From: Leptospira mayottensis 200901116
GTDB lineage: Bacteria > Spirochaetota > Leptospiria > Leptospirales > Leptospiraceae
Reading direction: 5' to 3'
Assembly: GCF_000306675.2 (NCBI RefSeq)
Contig: NZ_CP024872.1
Coordinates: 97,501 to 120,000, forward strand
DNA length: 22,500 nucleotides
Below are positions 1 through 22,500 of the stretch, piece after piece. Both the position numbers and the translations under genes were made by a program. Each line of letters opens with the position of its first letter. The stretch's first letter is position 1. Below the pieces are notes generated by a model. It was not told the origin of the DNA, did not search any database, and was given only the letters and a program-made list of their open reading frames with translations.

Positions 1-1
1 A

Positions 2-676
<675 letters not shown>

Positions 677-842
677 GGGAATACATATTGGAATGATTAC
701 GAATTTACCAAATGATTTCTCTTCAGGTTTTAAAATAGAATTTTCGTGAAACAACAAAGTGTTTCTTTCTGAACAAACAAGAGGTTCGAAGCTTCACTTT
801 GTTTTTCTGGTCTAACTTAGCCTGTCTTAAGAACCTTAGGAA

Positions 843-858
843 TGTAGGAACTACTACA
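843..858. repeat. Short palindromic repeat, copy A
   Basis: TGTAGGAACTACTACA is an imperfect palindrome matching the pattern GTRGGAnnTCYYACA seen at four other places in the window (898, 16234, 16286, 16811). Whether it is a dispersed repeat family or chance cannot be decided from one window. Confidence 0.45.
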
Positions 859-897
859 ATTTTAAACGACAGGAAAAAACCGCCAATGCGACTAATC

Positions 898-920
898 TGT
901 GGGAACTCCCACGTTTTTTT
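898..920 (+). terminator. GTGGG/CCCAC hairpin with T-tract (repeat copy B)
   Basis: TGTGGGAACTCCCACG forms a 5-bp G/C-rich stem (GTGGG with CCCAC) around a 4-nt loop and is followed directly by seven T (914-920), the layout of an intrinsic terminator. It lies about 220 nt after the phospholipase stop and could end that transcript. It also belongs to the short-palindrome group described for copies A and C-E. Confidence 0.5.
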
Positions 921-976
921 AGGAACTTGCCGGATCGTTAAGAAATATTTTTTAAGATTTTGAGACGGGCTCTGAT

Positions 977-986
977 ATGGCGCCCC
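977..986. repeat. Subterminal inverted repeat, distal end of the IS110-family element
   Basis: ATGGCGCCCC is the exact reverse complement of 3635-3644. It marks the approximate end of the element behind the transposase. Confidence 0.55.
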
Positions 987-1025
987 CATCCGGAGCCGTA
1001 AATATTTTTTCGCATTTTTTTTTAA

Positions 1026-1241
<216 letters not shown>

Positions 1242-1256
1242 AACATTACTCTAACT

Positions 1257-1650
1257 CTATGCAACCAGATTCATCGCCGCCCAAAGAAATCCGGATAACT
1301 CTCTTGAAACTGCCGTTATCATTACCTGAGGAGTTTTTCCTCTTTGCTGTAGATTACGAAACTTTTTGTGTAATCTGAGAGATGCTTTTTCCGCCAAAGC
1401 AACAACTAACGCAGGTTGTCCCGATCTACGTGCGGTTACAATCTTACTTCCTGTTCCAGGGAAACGATGTTGCCAAGCTGCTTCTGTCAATATTCTTCGA
1501 AGTCTGGGACTTCCAGTTTTTGTTATCCCTGTTTGTTTTCTTTTGGAACCGCTGGAATATTCTCCCGGAACAAGTCCAAGAAAACTCATGAACGAACCGG
1601 CTGTTTTGAATCGTTTGAAGTCACAAACCTCACAAAGTAAAAACATTGCG
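1257..1650 (-). pseudogene. IS110-family transposase, C-terminal part (split by IS481)
   Basis: This piece encodes the C-terminal Tnp domain: [20 protein letters not shown] then [20 protein letters not shown]. The SSG serine is the likely catalytic Ser of IS110 enzymes (S267 of the rebuilt protein). The reading frame joins exactly to the N-terminal piece at 2855-3562 once 1651-2854 and one CATTGCG copy are removed: the codons run ...[14 protein letters not shown].... The stop is TAG at 1257-1259. The piece has no start of its own; read across the junction into the inner element it begins with unrelated residues. It is inactive in this copy unless the inner element excises precisely. Confidence 0.85.
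1644..1650. repeat. Target site duplication, left copy
   Basis: CATTGCG directly before the left terminal repeat of the inner element; repeated at 2855-2861. It falls in transposase codons around Met236 of the rebuilt protein. Confidence 0.85.
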
Positions 1651-1680
1651 TGTGTAGTGATAGTATTCACCTGACAGTCG

Positions 1681-1730
1681 GGTAAAAATCAGTGGTCCCG
1701 ATTTCTTCTGAAAGTAAAAATGATTTTACC
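1681..1730 (+). promoter_or_regulatory. Hairpin in the leader of the IS481-type transposase gene
   Basis: GGTAAAAATCA (1681-1691) and TGATTTTACC (1721-1730) are complementary except for one bulged base, with 29 nt between. Transcripts entering from outside would carry this stem shortly before the Shine-Dalgarno at 1748-1752. Structures of this kind protect some insertion sequences from outside transcription, but here that is only inferred. Confidence 0.4.
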
Positions 1731-1758
1731 ACAAATTATTTAAACTCAGGAGAAACCG

Positions 1759-2811
1759 ATGACCACCAACGCCAATGCGACGACAAAAGCTACGAGAAGA
1801 AAGCTAAATTTATTAGAACTTGCTAACGAATTAGAAAATGTAAGTAAGGCCTGCAAAATCATGGGATATTCCCGTCAGCAGTTCTACGAGATCCGAAGAA
1901 ACTTTCAAACTTACGGAGCAGAAGGACTTTTGGATCGAATGCCTGGAGCAAACGGACCTCATCCGAACAGAGTCAGCGAAGAAATCGAGAAAGAAGTTTT
2001 AGAATATTCTCTACAACGTCCTACCCACGGTTGTTTAAAAGTCGCACAACAACTCAGCCTCAAGGGAATCAAAGTAAGCTCAGGAGGAGTCAGAGGAGTT
2101 TGGGCGAGGAATAAACTTGTAACCAAACATCAAAGGCTTCTCAGACTTGAAGAACATCACAAAGATCAAATCATCCCTCTCACCGAGGATCAGATTAAAC
2201 TCCTTGAAAGATTCGATCCAGAATACAGAGAAAGGCACATACATGCCGATTCTACCGGAGAATTGGTCTCTATGGACACGTTCATGGTCGGTTCCTTAAA
2301 GGGAGTTGGAAGAGTCTATTTGCAAACCGTAATCGATTGTCACAGTCGATTCGCTTGGGGAAGGCTTTTTAATACGAAGATTCCTGTTACCGCTGTGCAA
2401 ACTCTCAACAACGACGTCCTTCCATTCTTCGAAGAACATAACGTTAAAGTTATGACCGTTCTTACCGATAATGGTCGTGAGTATTGTGGAAGAGAAGATC
2501 AACATCCGTTCGAACTCTTTCTTCAATTAGAAGAGATCGAACATCGGACTACTAAAGTGCGAAGACCCCAGAGCAATGGATACGTTGAACGACTTCATCG
2601 AACTTTGCTCGACGAGCATTTCAGAATTGCTGGTAGAACCAAATTCTACGAGGCGATTGAAGAAATGCAAATCGATCTGGAAATCTTCTTTGAGGAATAC
2701 AATTACAAGAGAGTCCATCAAGGAAGAAACATGAACGGAAGAACTCCATTTCAAGTATTTTTCGAAGGAATTAAAGTCGAAGAGGACGAGGAGCCTAGTT
2801 CAGAAGATTAG
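1759..2811 (+). CDS. IS481-type DDE transposase
   Basis: A 350-aa enzyme that cuts and joins the ends of its own element. The N-terminal part (about residues 15-60) is a helix-turn-helix: ANELENVSKACKIMGYSRQQ followed by FYEIRRNF. The catalytic rve/RNase-H fold spans about 160-340. The DDE residues read as D173 (SMDTFM), D237 (LTDNGREY) and E277 (NGYVERLH), with the QSNG stretch before the Glu that is common in IS481 and IS3 enzymes. The start ATG is preceded by AGGAG at 1748-1752, 6 nt away. The frame is intact, so the protein could be active. It is encoded in one frame, without the frameshift typical of IS3, which with the TGT ends favours IS481. Confidence 0.88.
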   Translation: MTTNANATTKATRRKLNLLELANELENVSKACKIMGYSRQQFYEIRRNFQTYGAEGLLDRMPGANGPHPNRVSEEIEKEVLEYSLQRPTHGCLKVAQQLSLKGIKVSSGGVRGVWARNKLVTKHQRLLRLEEHHKDQIIPLTEDQIKLLERFDPEYRERHIHADSTGELVSMDTFMVGSLKGVGRVYLQTVIDCHSRFAWGRLFNTKIPVTAVQTLNNDVLPFFEEHNVKVMTVLTDNGREYCGREDQHPFELFLQLEEIEHRTTKVRRPQSNGYVERLHRTLLDEHFRIAGRTKFYEAIEEMQIDLEIFFEEYNYKRVHQGRNMNGRTPFQVFFEGIKVEEDEEPSSED

Positions 2812-2854
2812 TCAATTTCTTTCAGAAGTGTCAGGCGAATACTGTTACTGTACA

Positions 2855-3654
<800 letters not shown>

Positions 3655-3696
3655 CTTTAGATTGATAAATTACGATTGTTCTTTGGCCCTTTCTTT

Positions 3697-5269
<1,573 letters not shown>

Positions 5270-5349
5270 GTTTTTTCAAGTCAAAATGGACTCGAATTTT
5301 ATCCTTTCGAATTTGTTTTTTAATTTTGGGTAAAACGTTTGGACATGAA

Positions 5350-5594
<245 letters not shown>

Positions 5595-5647
5595 TCCCCT
5601 TCTTTTTGAAAGTCTAGCGAATTTGAAATTATAGGAAAGCTTATTTT

Positions 5648-6055
<408 letters not shown>

Positions 6056-6461
6056 GAAGGCGCTCCTGGAAATTCCAAATGTTTCTTCGAGTTCGTAAGA
6101 AAACGGTTACACTTGAAAAGAATTTTTATTCAAGTCCTGATACGTTGTATAATCCTGTAAGAATTTTCGGAATTGTTTGTTTGAACATTTTACCGTGTTT
6201 GTGCCATGGAATATGAAAGGAGTCCTCAGAGTCTTTCATAGTGTTGTATAAGGTTAGGATTTTGAAAGTGGTACCAATCTTGTAGAAGAAAAAATTGATG
6301 AAAATCTTTCATTCGGTCGAAAAACTTTTTGGACCTTCATGAATTCTTATCTAAAAAATCGAATTTACCGTTCTCGGAAAATTCATTATACTAAAAGATC
6401 AATTTTGTGACTCGCAAGTCTGATATCTCAGAATGCCGGAAACGTTGTATCGACAACAAGG
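6056..6461. other. Intergenic region between divergent doxX-like and cyclase genes
   Basis: No gene is visible. It must hold the promoters of both divergent genes, but I cannot place them convincingly. A small inverted repeat (GTTGT, ATCG loop, ACAAC at 6444-6457) lies immediately before the cyclase start. Confidence 0.4.
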
Positions 6462-9410
<2,949 letters not shown>

Positions 9411-9439
9411 AAAACGAATCGCTTCTTTGAAAGATGGAA

Positions 9440-10186
9440 TCAAGCTGGAAGTTTCCCGATTTTAAAGAAGAGTGGCCATTCCACGATTTTTGTTTGGGCT
9501 TTGCCCCAAAAATTTCGGATTTCCGTCTCGACTAAAAGAACCGGATCAGATTCATTTTTTTGAATGTATTTCTGGACGCTGGACCAGGTTCTCAGGTAAC
9601 CTAATATTTGATCTACTGTCCATTCTTCCTTCATGCTGAACGGGGGAGGGATAATCTTTTCAAAAGGGAAGGGAATCGTTTTGTAGTTTTCTTCCACGTA
9701 TCTTCTTTCCGGTGGCCAGTACGAACTGACAATTACTCTATAGAGTCTGTCCACGATATTGTCGATTTCGGGAGAGATTTTATGCAGACCGTAACCCCAA
9801 ATCGCAAGAATTCCGTTTTTCCTTCCAACTCGGATTACTTCCTTGTAAAACGGTTCGAAATCGAACCAGTGAAATGCTTGAGCCACTGTGATCAAATCCG
9901 CTTCATGATTTTCTAATGTAGAATTTTCCGCCTTGCAGACTCTGTATTCTATGTTTTTACGAGGCTCGGCGTTTGAAATTTGATTTGTGCTCGGATCTGT
10001 AGCGATCACTTTTTCAAAAGTTGCCGCAAGAGAAACCGCGGCTTGACCCGTTCCGGTTCCGCAATCCCAGACTATTTTTGCGTTTGGAACGAGGCTTTTG
10101 AGATATGGAAATAACTCAAGCGGATAACCTGGTCTGAACTCGGAGTAAGAAGAGGAATGAGAAGAAAAATGATCTTTGAAATTCAT
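9440..10186 (-). CDS. Class I SAM-dependent methyltransferase
   Basis: A 248-aa cytoplasmic enzyme transferring a methyl group from SAM. Motif I is VWDCGTGTGQ (residues 39-48), the acidic ribose-binding residue is D64 (VIATDPS), and AQAFHWFD (102-109) follows the fourth strand. The HWFD pattern and the N-terminal FSSHSSSYSEFRPGYP are typical of the Methyltransf_11 group that includes yeast Crg1/Tmt1-like enzymes, which act on small carboxylic acids or lipids. The actual substrate cannot be inferred. It starts 44 nt behind the deacetylase stop, so it may be the last gene of the minus-strand group, although no clear ribosome-binding site is seen. It converges on the cyclase gene, 29 bp away. 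Confidence 0.82.
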   Translation of the reverse strand: MNFKDHFSSHSSSYSEFRPGYPLELFPYLKSLVPNAKIVWDCGTGTGQAAVSLAATFEKVIATDPSTNQISNAEPRKNIEYRVCKAENSTLENHEADLITVAQAFHWFDFEPFYKEVIRVGRKNGILAIWGYGLHKISPEIDNIVDRLYRVIVSSYWPPERRYVEENYKTIPFPFEKIIPPPFSMKEEWTVDQILGYLRTWSSVQKYIQKNESDPVLLVETEIRNFWGKAQTKIVEWPLFFKIGKLPA

Positions 10187-10230
10187 GTTCTGATATTTTC
10201 AAAGATCGTAATGTAAGTTCAATCAGGAAT

Positions 10231-11847
<1,617 letters not shown>

Positions 11848-11920
11848 TCTGAAATCCGGAAGAAAAGTCTTCGGTTAGTGTTTTAACACCGCTTTCCCCG
11901 GCAAGCGATTCCCGAGGTTT

Positions 11921-12486
<566 letters not shown>

Positions 12487-12506
12487 AAAAAGCCTCCGAA
12501 AGAGAT

Positions 12507-14764
<2,258 letters not shown>

Positions 14765-15175
14765 AGACTGTTTAAAATATCGAACGAAAAACAAAATATG
14801 AGTTCAATGCCATCCAACTTAGTCGTGAGAACTATTTGGCCCTTATTCTTAAGGGTTTTCTTTTTTAGAACCAATCCCAAAACTTTCCGGACCTTTATAG
14901 CAGTTTGTCTGTATAAAATTTGGGAATTTCGTCCGTCGAAAAGTTTTTACAATTCTCCTTTGAAGGGCCGTAGTTTATTCAAGCAACAAGAGTCGAAAGA
15001 TCAAACAGATTCGCAAAAAATACAAATTCAAAAAATGAAGCGTTTTTAGATGGGAAATTTCGTTACCCAAAAACTCGATTGGAAAATCGTTTCTGAATAT
15101 CTTGAAAATTAAGATCGAAAACCTTGATGTTTTACTTTGAATCTTGGAAACAAATTTTTTTTGAAACGACGGAAT
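14765..15175. other. Intergenic region between convergent HAD and thioesterase genes
   Basis: Apart from the terminator at 14840-14866 nothing is recognised. An 83-codon open frame on the plus strand crosses the terminator and has no family resemblance. The stretch is A/T-rich with several T- and A-tracts. Confidence 0.45.
14840..14866 (+). terminator. Intrinsic terminator of the HAD phosphatase gene
   Basis: CCCTTA, a 4-nt TTCT loop and TAAGGG form a 6-bp perfect stem, followed at once by TTTTCTTTTTT. It lies 75 nt behind the HAD stop codon. Confidence 0.7.
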
Positions 15176-15604
15176 TTAAACTGTCTGTTCGAGACCGATC
15201 GCTTCCAGAAATTTCAAGGGCCGTTTTGAGTTCGAATTGAGAATCACCCAATCCGTACTCGCGTTGCAAGAAAGAGTTTGACTGCTTTGACAAATGATCC
15301 TTTGTACAAATACCGCACGAATGGGTGTTTTTATAAAAAGATCGGATTCAACCGTAATCGTTTCCGGATAGTTGATTTCGCGTTTAAAATCGAGGTGAAT
15401 CGAAAGAATCACCGGTACAAAACCCTGTGTTTTTAGTTTTTCCATGGAAAATCCCCAGTCCCTCATTGCTCTCATTCTAGCCTCGTCCAAGTAACCTTGG
15501 AAATTTTTATTGTTTACATGTTGGTTCGGATCCAATTCATCCCAACGGATCGTAATTTGTGTCGAGTGGTTTTTTCGAATCGGGGTCGGTTCTTCGATTT
15601 TCAT
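15176..15604 (-). CDS. Hotdog-fold acyl-CoA thioesterase (4HBT type)
   Basis: A 142-aa cytoplasmic enzyme hydrolysing acyl-CoA (or acyl-ACP) thioesters. The signature is IRWDELDPNQHVNNKNFQGY followed by LDEARM (residues 19-44), matching the YbgC/FadM pattern 'D-x(2)-D-x-x-x-H-V-N-N-x-x-(Y/F)-x-x-Y-x-E'. The catalytic Asp is probably D25, with H29 and N31-N32 nearby. Length is normal for a single hotdog domain acting as a dimer or tetramer. AGGA lies 8 nt before the ATG and only 9 nt separate it from the upstream tetR-type gene, so the two form an operon. The regulator probably responds to an acyl-CoA or fatty acid that this enzyme handles. Confidence 0.83.
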   Translation of the reverse strand: MKIEEPTPIRKNHSTQITIRWDELDPNQHVNNKNFQGYLDEARMRAMRDWGFSMEKLKTQGFVPVILSIHLDFKREINYPETITVESDLFIKTPIRAVFVQRIICQSSQTLSCNASTDWVILNSNSKRPLKFLEAIGLEQTV

Positions 15605-15613
15605 TCTTTTTTC

Positions 15614-16186
15614 CTAAAATTCATTCTTTTTGAGATTGGATAAAAAATTCTCAAGATAGGATTCGTCTCCCGTTGCTCTGGAGAGGAGCATTGCACCTCT
15701 CCAAGAAGATTCTAAATATTGAATGCGTTTTAGAAGGGGTTGAGATTCGGGAACTTGAAGCGATTCAATGATTCCTCTTGAGATGGTTTCAAGAGACAAT
15801 TTCAATCTTTTTCTCAGTTCCGGCCTTTGAGAAGATGAATGTTGAGAGAGGACATTGATAAGACAGGAGAGTTCTTCTTGAAGGAAATTCTTTTCTAAAT
15901 CTACTTTTTTTTTGTAGAGAAAATGGAGAGAAGAAAGTCCTCTTCCCCCTTCTTCTAAGACGGATTCGTTCCATTGGATTGCGGCATTCGTATATATTTC
16001 TAAGGCCTCCAAGAGAAAGTGATCCTTGGAAGGGAAGTAATTGTAGAAAGATCCTTTGGGAATCCCAGAAGCGTCCGCGATCTCTTGGATTCCGATTTCA
16101 TTTGGTCCGGTTTTTCGGAGGAGATGAATTCCGGTTTCGAGGATCTTTTTCTTTCTAGTTTCTGCTGCGGTAGGAGAGAGTTTCAT
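15614..16186 (-). CDS. TetR/AcrR-family transcriptional repressor
   Basis: A 190-aa one-component regulator. The N-terminal helix-turn-helix is classic: IQEIADASGIPKGSFYNYFP (residues 33-52) followed by SKDHFL. The C-terminal helical part (about 75-190) is the ligand-binding and dimerisation domain and gives no ligand by itself. It is directly followed by the thioesterase gene, suggesting acyl-CoA or lipid sensing, as for FadR- or PsrA-type TetR proteins. An 18-bp palindrome 13-30 nt before its start is a strong candidate for its own operator. Start ATG at 16184-16186. Confidence 0.88.
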   Translation of the reverse strand: MKLSPTAAETRKKKILETGIHLLRKTGPNEIGIQEIADASGIPKGSFYNYFPSKDHFLLEALEIYTNAAIQWNESVLEEGGRGLSSLHFLYKKKVDLEKNFLQEELSCLINVLSQHSSSQRPELRKRLKLSLETISRGIIESLQVPESQPLLKRIQYLESSWRGAMLLSRATGDESYLENFLSNLKKNEF

Positions 16187-16198
16187 CTTTTAGAAAAT

Positions 16199-16216
16199 AA
16201 AGTGACTGGTCATTTT
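16199..16216. promoter_or_regulatory. Palindromic operator upstream of the tetR-type gene
   Basis: AAAGTGACTGGTCATTTT has 8-bp arms matching at 7 of 8 positions around a 2-bp centre, with TGAC/GTCA as perfect core arms. Size and TGACnnGTCA layout are usual for TetR-family operators, and it lies 13-30 nt before the start codon. Confidence 0.6.
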
Positions 16217-16233
16217 AGAATGCAAGGAAAATT

Positions 16234-16249
16234 TGTAGGAGGTCTTACA
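16234..16249. repeat. Short palindromic repeat, copy C
   Basis: TGTAGGAGGTCTTACA, followed by a run of A. It shares GTAGGAGnTCTTACAAAA with copy D 52 bp away. Confidence 0.5.
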
Positions 16250-16285
16250 AAAAAGGATGAGTATTGAGAAAAAAGGGGCTTTTGG

Positions 16286-16301
16286 AGTAGGAGCTCTTAC
16301 A
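16286..16301. repeat. Short palindromic repeat, copy D
   Basis: AGTAGGAGCTCTTACA followed by AAA; nearly identical to copy C and to copy E inside the next gene. Confidence 0.5.
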
Positions 16302-16356
16302 AAATTCCTAAAGAACTCTATAACTTAAAAAAATCACAGACTTGCCCCGTTGAAAA

Positions 16357-16384
16357 TTTTTCAGGAGACCTGAAAAAAGTCTCC
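16357..16384 (+). promoter_or_regulatory. Two mutually exclusive hairpins upstream of the DUF1564-like gene
   Basis: TTTTTCAGG-AGA-CCTGAAAAA (16357-16377) is a perfect 9-bp stem. Its right part competes with GGAGAC (16364-16369) pairing to GTCTCC (16379-16384). The two stems cannot form together. They lie about 55 nt before the start codon at 16437 and would be in its leader if transcription begins upstream; function unknown. Confidence 0.4.
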
Positions 16385-16436
16385 AAAACTCAAATTTAAC
16401 CAATTCTTCTTAATCACTTGAAAGAACCGTTCAGGT

Positions 16437-16901
16437 ATGGAATCAAAAGAAGAAATTAGTTCGAAAAGAGAAATCACCTTCCGAAAAAAAAGAACACCCG
16501 TTACTCTCCTTATTCCGGAGCAGATTGTGCACTTAAGAAAATTAAAGGCAAATAAATTGAATCAAGAATTGAGTTTTCTCCTAAAGAAATATCAGAAATG
16601 TGCGCTCGAAAAGAAATTTTTAGGAAGAAGTTTCCCTGCAGTAAGCTATCAGAGAAAAGGTTTAAAACTAAAAAAGATGAATTTTCGTCCAAACGAAAAG
16701 GATTGGGTCACTTTGGGAGTCCTCGCTCTTGGGTTAGGTGTTTCTCGTTGTCTCCTTTTTGCCATCTTAGAAGAGTGGGAGTACGCTAACGAAATCCCCT
16801 ACTACCAAACAGGAGGAGCTCTTACAAAAATCACCCTTCTCAGAGAAATTCTCCCACCCAAAAACCGATTCTTCTCCCAACTTTTTCCTTCTCCCTCATA
16901 A
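16437..16901 (+). CDS. DUF1564-like protein (Leptospira-type), function unknown
   Basis: A 154-aa basic protein. The N-terminal half (TPVTLLIPEQIVHLRKLKAN then KLNQELSFLLKKY, residues 20-52) and the block MNFRPNEKDWVTLGVLALGL followed by GVSRCLLFAILEEWE (81-115) match my memory of DUF1564, a family expanded in Leptospira and of unknown role. The first part resembles small DNA-binding or antitoxin-like proteins, and the second is an amphipathic helical hairpin; neither is proof of function. No signal peptide. AGG is too close to the ATG to be a good ribosome-binding site. The last third overlaps a copy of the short palindromic repeat (16811-16826), so its C-terminus may derive partly from repeat sequence. 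It ends 10 nt before the palindrome of the SAM-cycle operon. Confidence 0.68.
   Translation: MESKEEISSKREITFRKKRTPVTLLIPEQIVHLRKLKANKLNQELSFLLKKYQKCALEKKFLGRSFPAVSYQRKGLKLKKMNFRPNEKDWVTLGVLALGLGVSRCLLFAILEEWEYANEIPYYQTGGALTKITLLREILPPKNRFFSQLFPSPS
16811..16826. repeat. Short palindromic repeat, copy E (inside coding sequence)
   Basis: AGGAGGAGCTCTTACA followed by AAAA; shares GGAGCTCTTACAAAA with copy D and encodes part of GGALTK in the DUF1564-like protein. Confidence 0.4.
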
Positions 16902-16908
16902 AAAATCT

Positions 16909-16936
16909 TGCAGATATCAAGATATCTTGATATCTT
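16909..16936 (+). promoter_or_regulatory. Possible promoter of the SAM-cycle operon, overlapping the palindrome
   Basis: TTGCAG (16909-16914) and TATCTT (16931-16936) are spaced 16 bp apart and bracket the palindrome. Transcription from here would begin at or near the ATG at 16944, giving a leaderless message; consistent with that, no Shine-Dalgarno precedes this ATG. The -10 match is only 4 of 6. Confidence 0.4.
16912..16935. promoter_or_regulatory. Perfect 24-bp palindrome, candidate SahR-type operator
   Basis: Three GATATC hexamers separated by AA and TT and flanked by A and T form a perfect 24-bp palindrome. Its core ATCAAGATATCTTGAT has the TCAA-N6-TTGA geometry of ArsR/SmtB-family operators. 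It ends 9 bp before the start of the ArsR-methyltransferase regulator gene and is the obvious site for autoregulation of the sahR-ahcY-fdxA-metH unit. Confidence 0.75.
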
Positions 16937-16943
16937 AGTCCTA

Positions 16944-19233
<2,290 letters not shown>

Positions 19234-19236
19234 TCC

Positions 19237-19268
19237 GGACTTTTCCGGGACGCTAAAGTCCCGGAAAA
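19237..19268 (+). promoter_or_regulatory. Intercistronic hairpin between ahcY and the ferredoxin gene
   Basis: TTTTCCGGGAC (19241-19251) pairs perfectly with GTCCCGGAAAA (19258-19268) around a 6-nt loop. No T-tract follows, so termination is not expected. An alternative stem, GGACTTT (19237-19243) with AAAGTCC (19255-19261), would exclude it. It may stabilise ahcY mRNA or tune readthrough into the downstream genes. Confidence 0.55.
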
Positions 19269-19289
19269 AATCGGTCTTCTTGAAAAACA

Positions 19290-19589
19290 ATGGCTTATGT
19301 AGTTACTGAGCCGTGCAGGAATTGCAAATACACATACTGCGCAGCAGTCTGTCCTGTGGAAGCTTTCCGAGAAGGAACTGATTGTCTTTATATCGAACCT
19401 TCCGTCTGTATTGATTGTAATAAATGCAGACCGGAATGTCCGGTGGAAGCGATTTATCCGGATTACGAAGTTCCGTCTATCTGGCATGGTTGGATTGCGG
19501 AGAATGTTCATAAAGCGAAGCATTCTCCCGTTATTATAGACGTGAAAGTTCCTCTCAAAAAAGAGGGATGTGTAAATTCGGAATATTAG
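19290..19589 (+). CDS. fdxA: FdxA-type ferredoxin with two iron-sulfur clusters
   Basis: A 99-aa soluble electron carrier. The N-terminus MAYVVTEPC resembles Azotobacter ferredoxin I. Cysteines follow C9-x2-C12-x4-C17-x3-C21-P and C40-x2-C43-x2-C46-x3-C50-P, the pattern of 7Fe-8S ([3Fe-4S][4Fe-4S]) or 8Fe-8S ferredoxins; the extra Cys of FdI after the first CP is replaced by Ala. It lies 56 nt behind ahcY and 46 nt before metH. Cobalamin-dependent methionine synthase needs reductive reactivation, and in organisms without a suitable flavodoxin a ferredoxin could do this; that link is inference from position. No strong ribosome-binding site is visible. Confidence 0.9.
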   Translation: MAYVVTEPCRNCKYTYCAAVCPVEAFREGTDCLYIEPSVCIDCNKCRPECPVEAIYPDYEVPSIWHGWIAENVHKAKHSPVIIDVKVPLKKEGCVNSEY

Positions 19590-19635
19590 AATTTAATGTT
19601 ATATTATTTTTTAGAATTATCAAAGAAGTTTGCTT

Positions 19636-22500
<2,865 letters not shown>

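Larger units (their letters stand above)
677..976. other. Intergenic stretch with two short palindromic repeats
   Basis: No credible gene is visible between the phospholipase stop and the left end of the IS110-family element. The stretch holds two copies of a short palindrome (843-858 and 898-913), the second followed by seven T, so it may also serve as a terminator. The rest shows nothing I can name. Confidence 0.5.
1651..2854 (+). mobile_element. Complete IS481-type insertion sequence (1204 bp)
   Basis: The element has 26-bp imperfect terminal inverted repeats at 1651-1676 and 2829-2854 that match at 21 of 26 positions. They start with TGT, share AGTATTC and end in CCTGACA; all five differences are transitions. 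It is flanked by 7-bp direct repeats CATTGCG. A second inverted pair, TTCTGAAAG, lies inside at 1706-1714 and 2819-2827, at unequal distances from the two ends, and may be an extra transposase-binding site. One gene fills the element. Size, TGT ends and a single-frame DDE transposase fit IS481. The intact ends, clean duplication and repairable target gene indicate a recent insertion. Confidence 0.88.

Noticed and set aside
723..989. 88-codon open frame on the minus strand
   Set aside because: It runs through two palindromic repeats and the IS110-family element end, and resembles no protein family.
14798..15049. 83-codon frame on the plus strand
   Set aside because: It crosses the likely intrinsic terminator at 14840-14866 and has no family resemblance.
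16908..16943. TTG start giving 12 more residues on the SahR-like protein
   Set aside because: Those codons are the operator palindrome itself, and there is no ribosome-binding site before the TTG.
19590..19635. Cobalamin riboswitch or separate regulatory leader before metH
   Set aside because: Only 46 bp separate the genes, too short for a B12 riboswitch.

Overview
The window (about 40% GC by eye) looks like chromosomal DNA of a spirochaete, most likely a pathogenic Leptospira. Pointers are an IS1533-like IS110-family element, a DUF1564-type protein (a family I know only from Leptospira), a multi-domain class III adenylate cyclase with a large sensor region, and a sparse, mostly monocistronic layout. 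The species call is inference; nothing here fixes it.

Layout. 1-676 is the 3' end of a patatin-like phospholipase gene. 977-3644 is an IS110-family element (IS1533-like) whose transposase gene, on the minus strand, is split by a complete 1204-bp IS481-type element at 1651-2854, flanked by a 7-bp target duplication. Removing the inner element and one copy of the duplication restores an uninterrupted 364-codon transposase. Behind the transposase stop lies a 280-bp non-coding tail holding a strongly structured segment, a candidate guide (seek/bridge) RNA. Next come an FAD-dependent dehydrogenase (3713-5269, +), a small protein plus a DoxX-like membrane protein (minus), and a 982-aa membrane adenylate cyclase (+). 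A minus-strand group spans 13022 to 9440: a predicted DNA-binding protein, a TPR lipoprotein, a membrane-anchored polysaccharide deacetylase and a SAM-dependent methyltransferase. 13023-13957 has no convincing gene. A HAD-IIA phosphatase with a good intrinsic terminator follows, then a TetR regulator with a hotdog thioesterase (minus, two-gene operon with a palindromic operator), and a DUF1564-like gene.

The last 5.6 kb is the most coherent unit: an ArsR-type regulator fused to a SAM-methyltransferase fold (SahR-like), ahcY, a 7Fe/8Fe-type ferredoxin and metH (running off the window), all on the plus strand. A perfect 24-bp palindrome sits 9 bp before the regulator's start codon. AhcY removes S-adenosylhomocysteine (SAH) to give homocysteine, MetH remethylates homocysteine to methionine, and the ferredoxin could supply electrons to reactivate MetH. 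The regulator's methyltransferase-like domain is well suited to sensing SAH. This is a self-regulated SAM-cycle operon of the SahR type, which I know described from Proteobacteria.

The two observations most worth checking are the SahR-like operon with its operator and the candidate guide RNA of the IS110 element. Short palindromic repeats of the form GTRGGAnnTCYYACA occur at five places and may be a dispersed repeat family.
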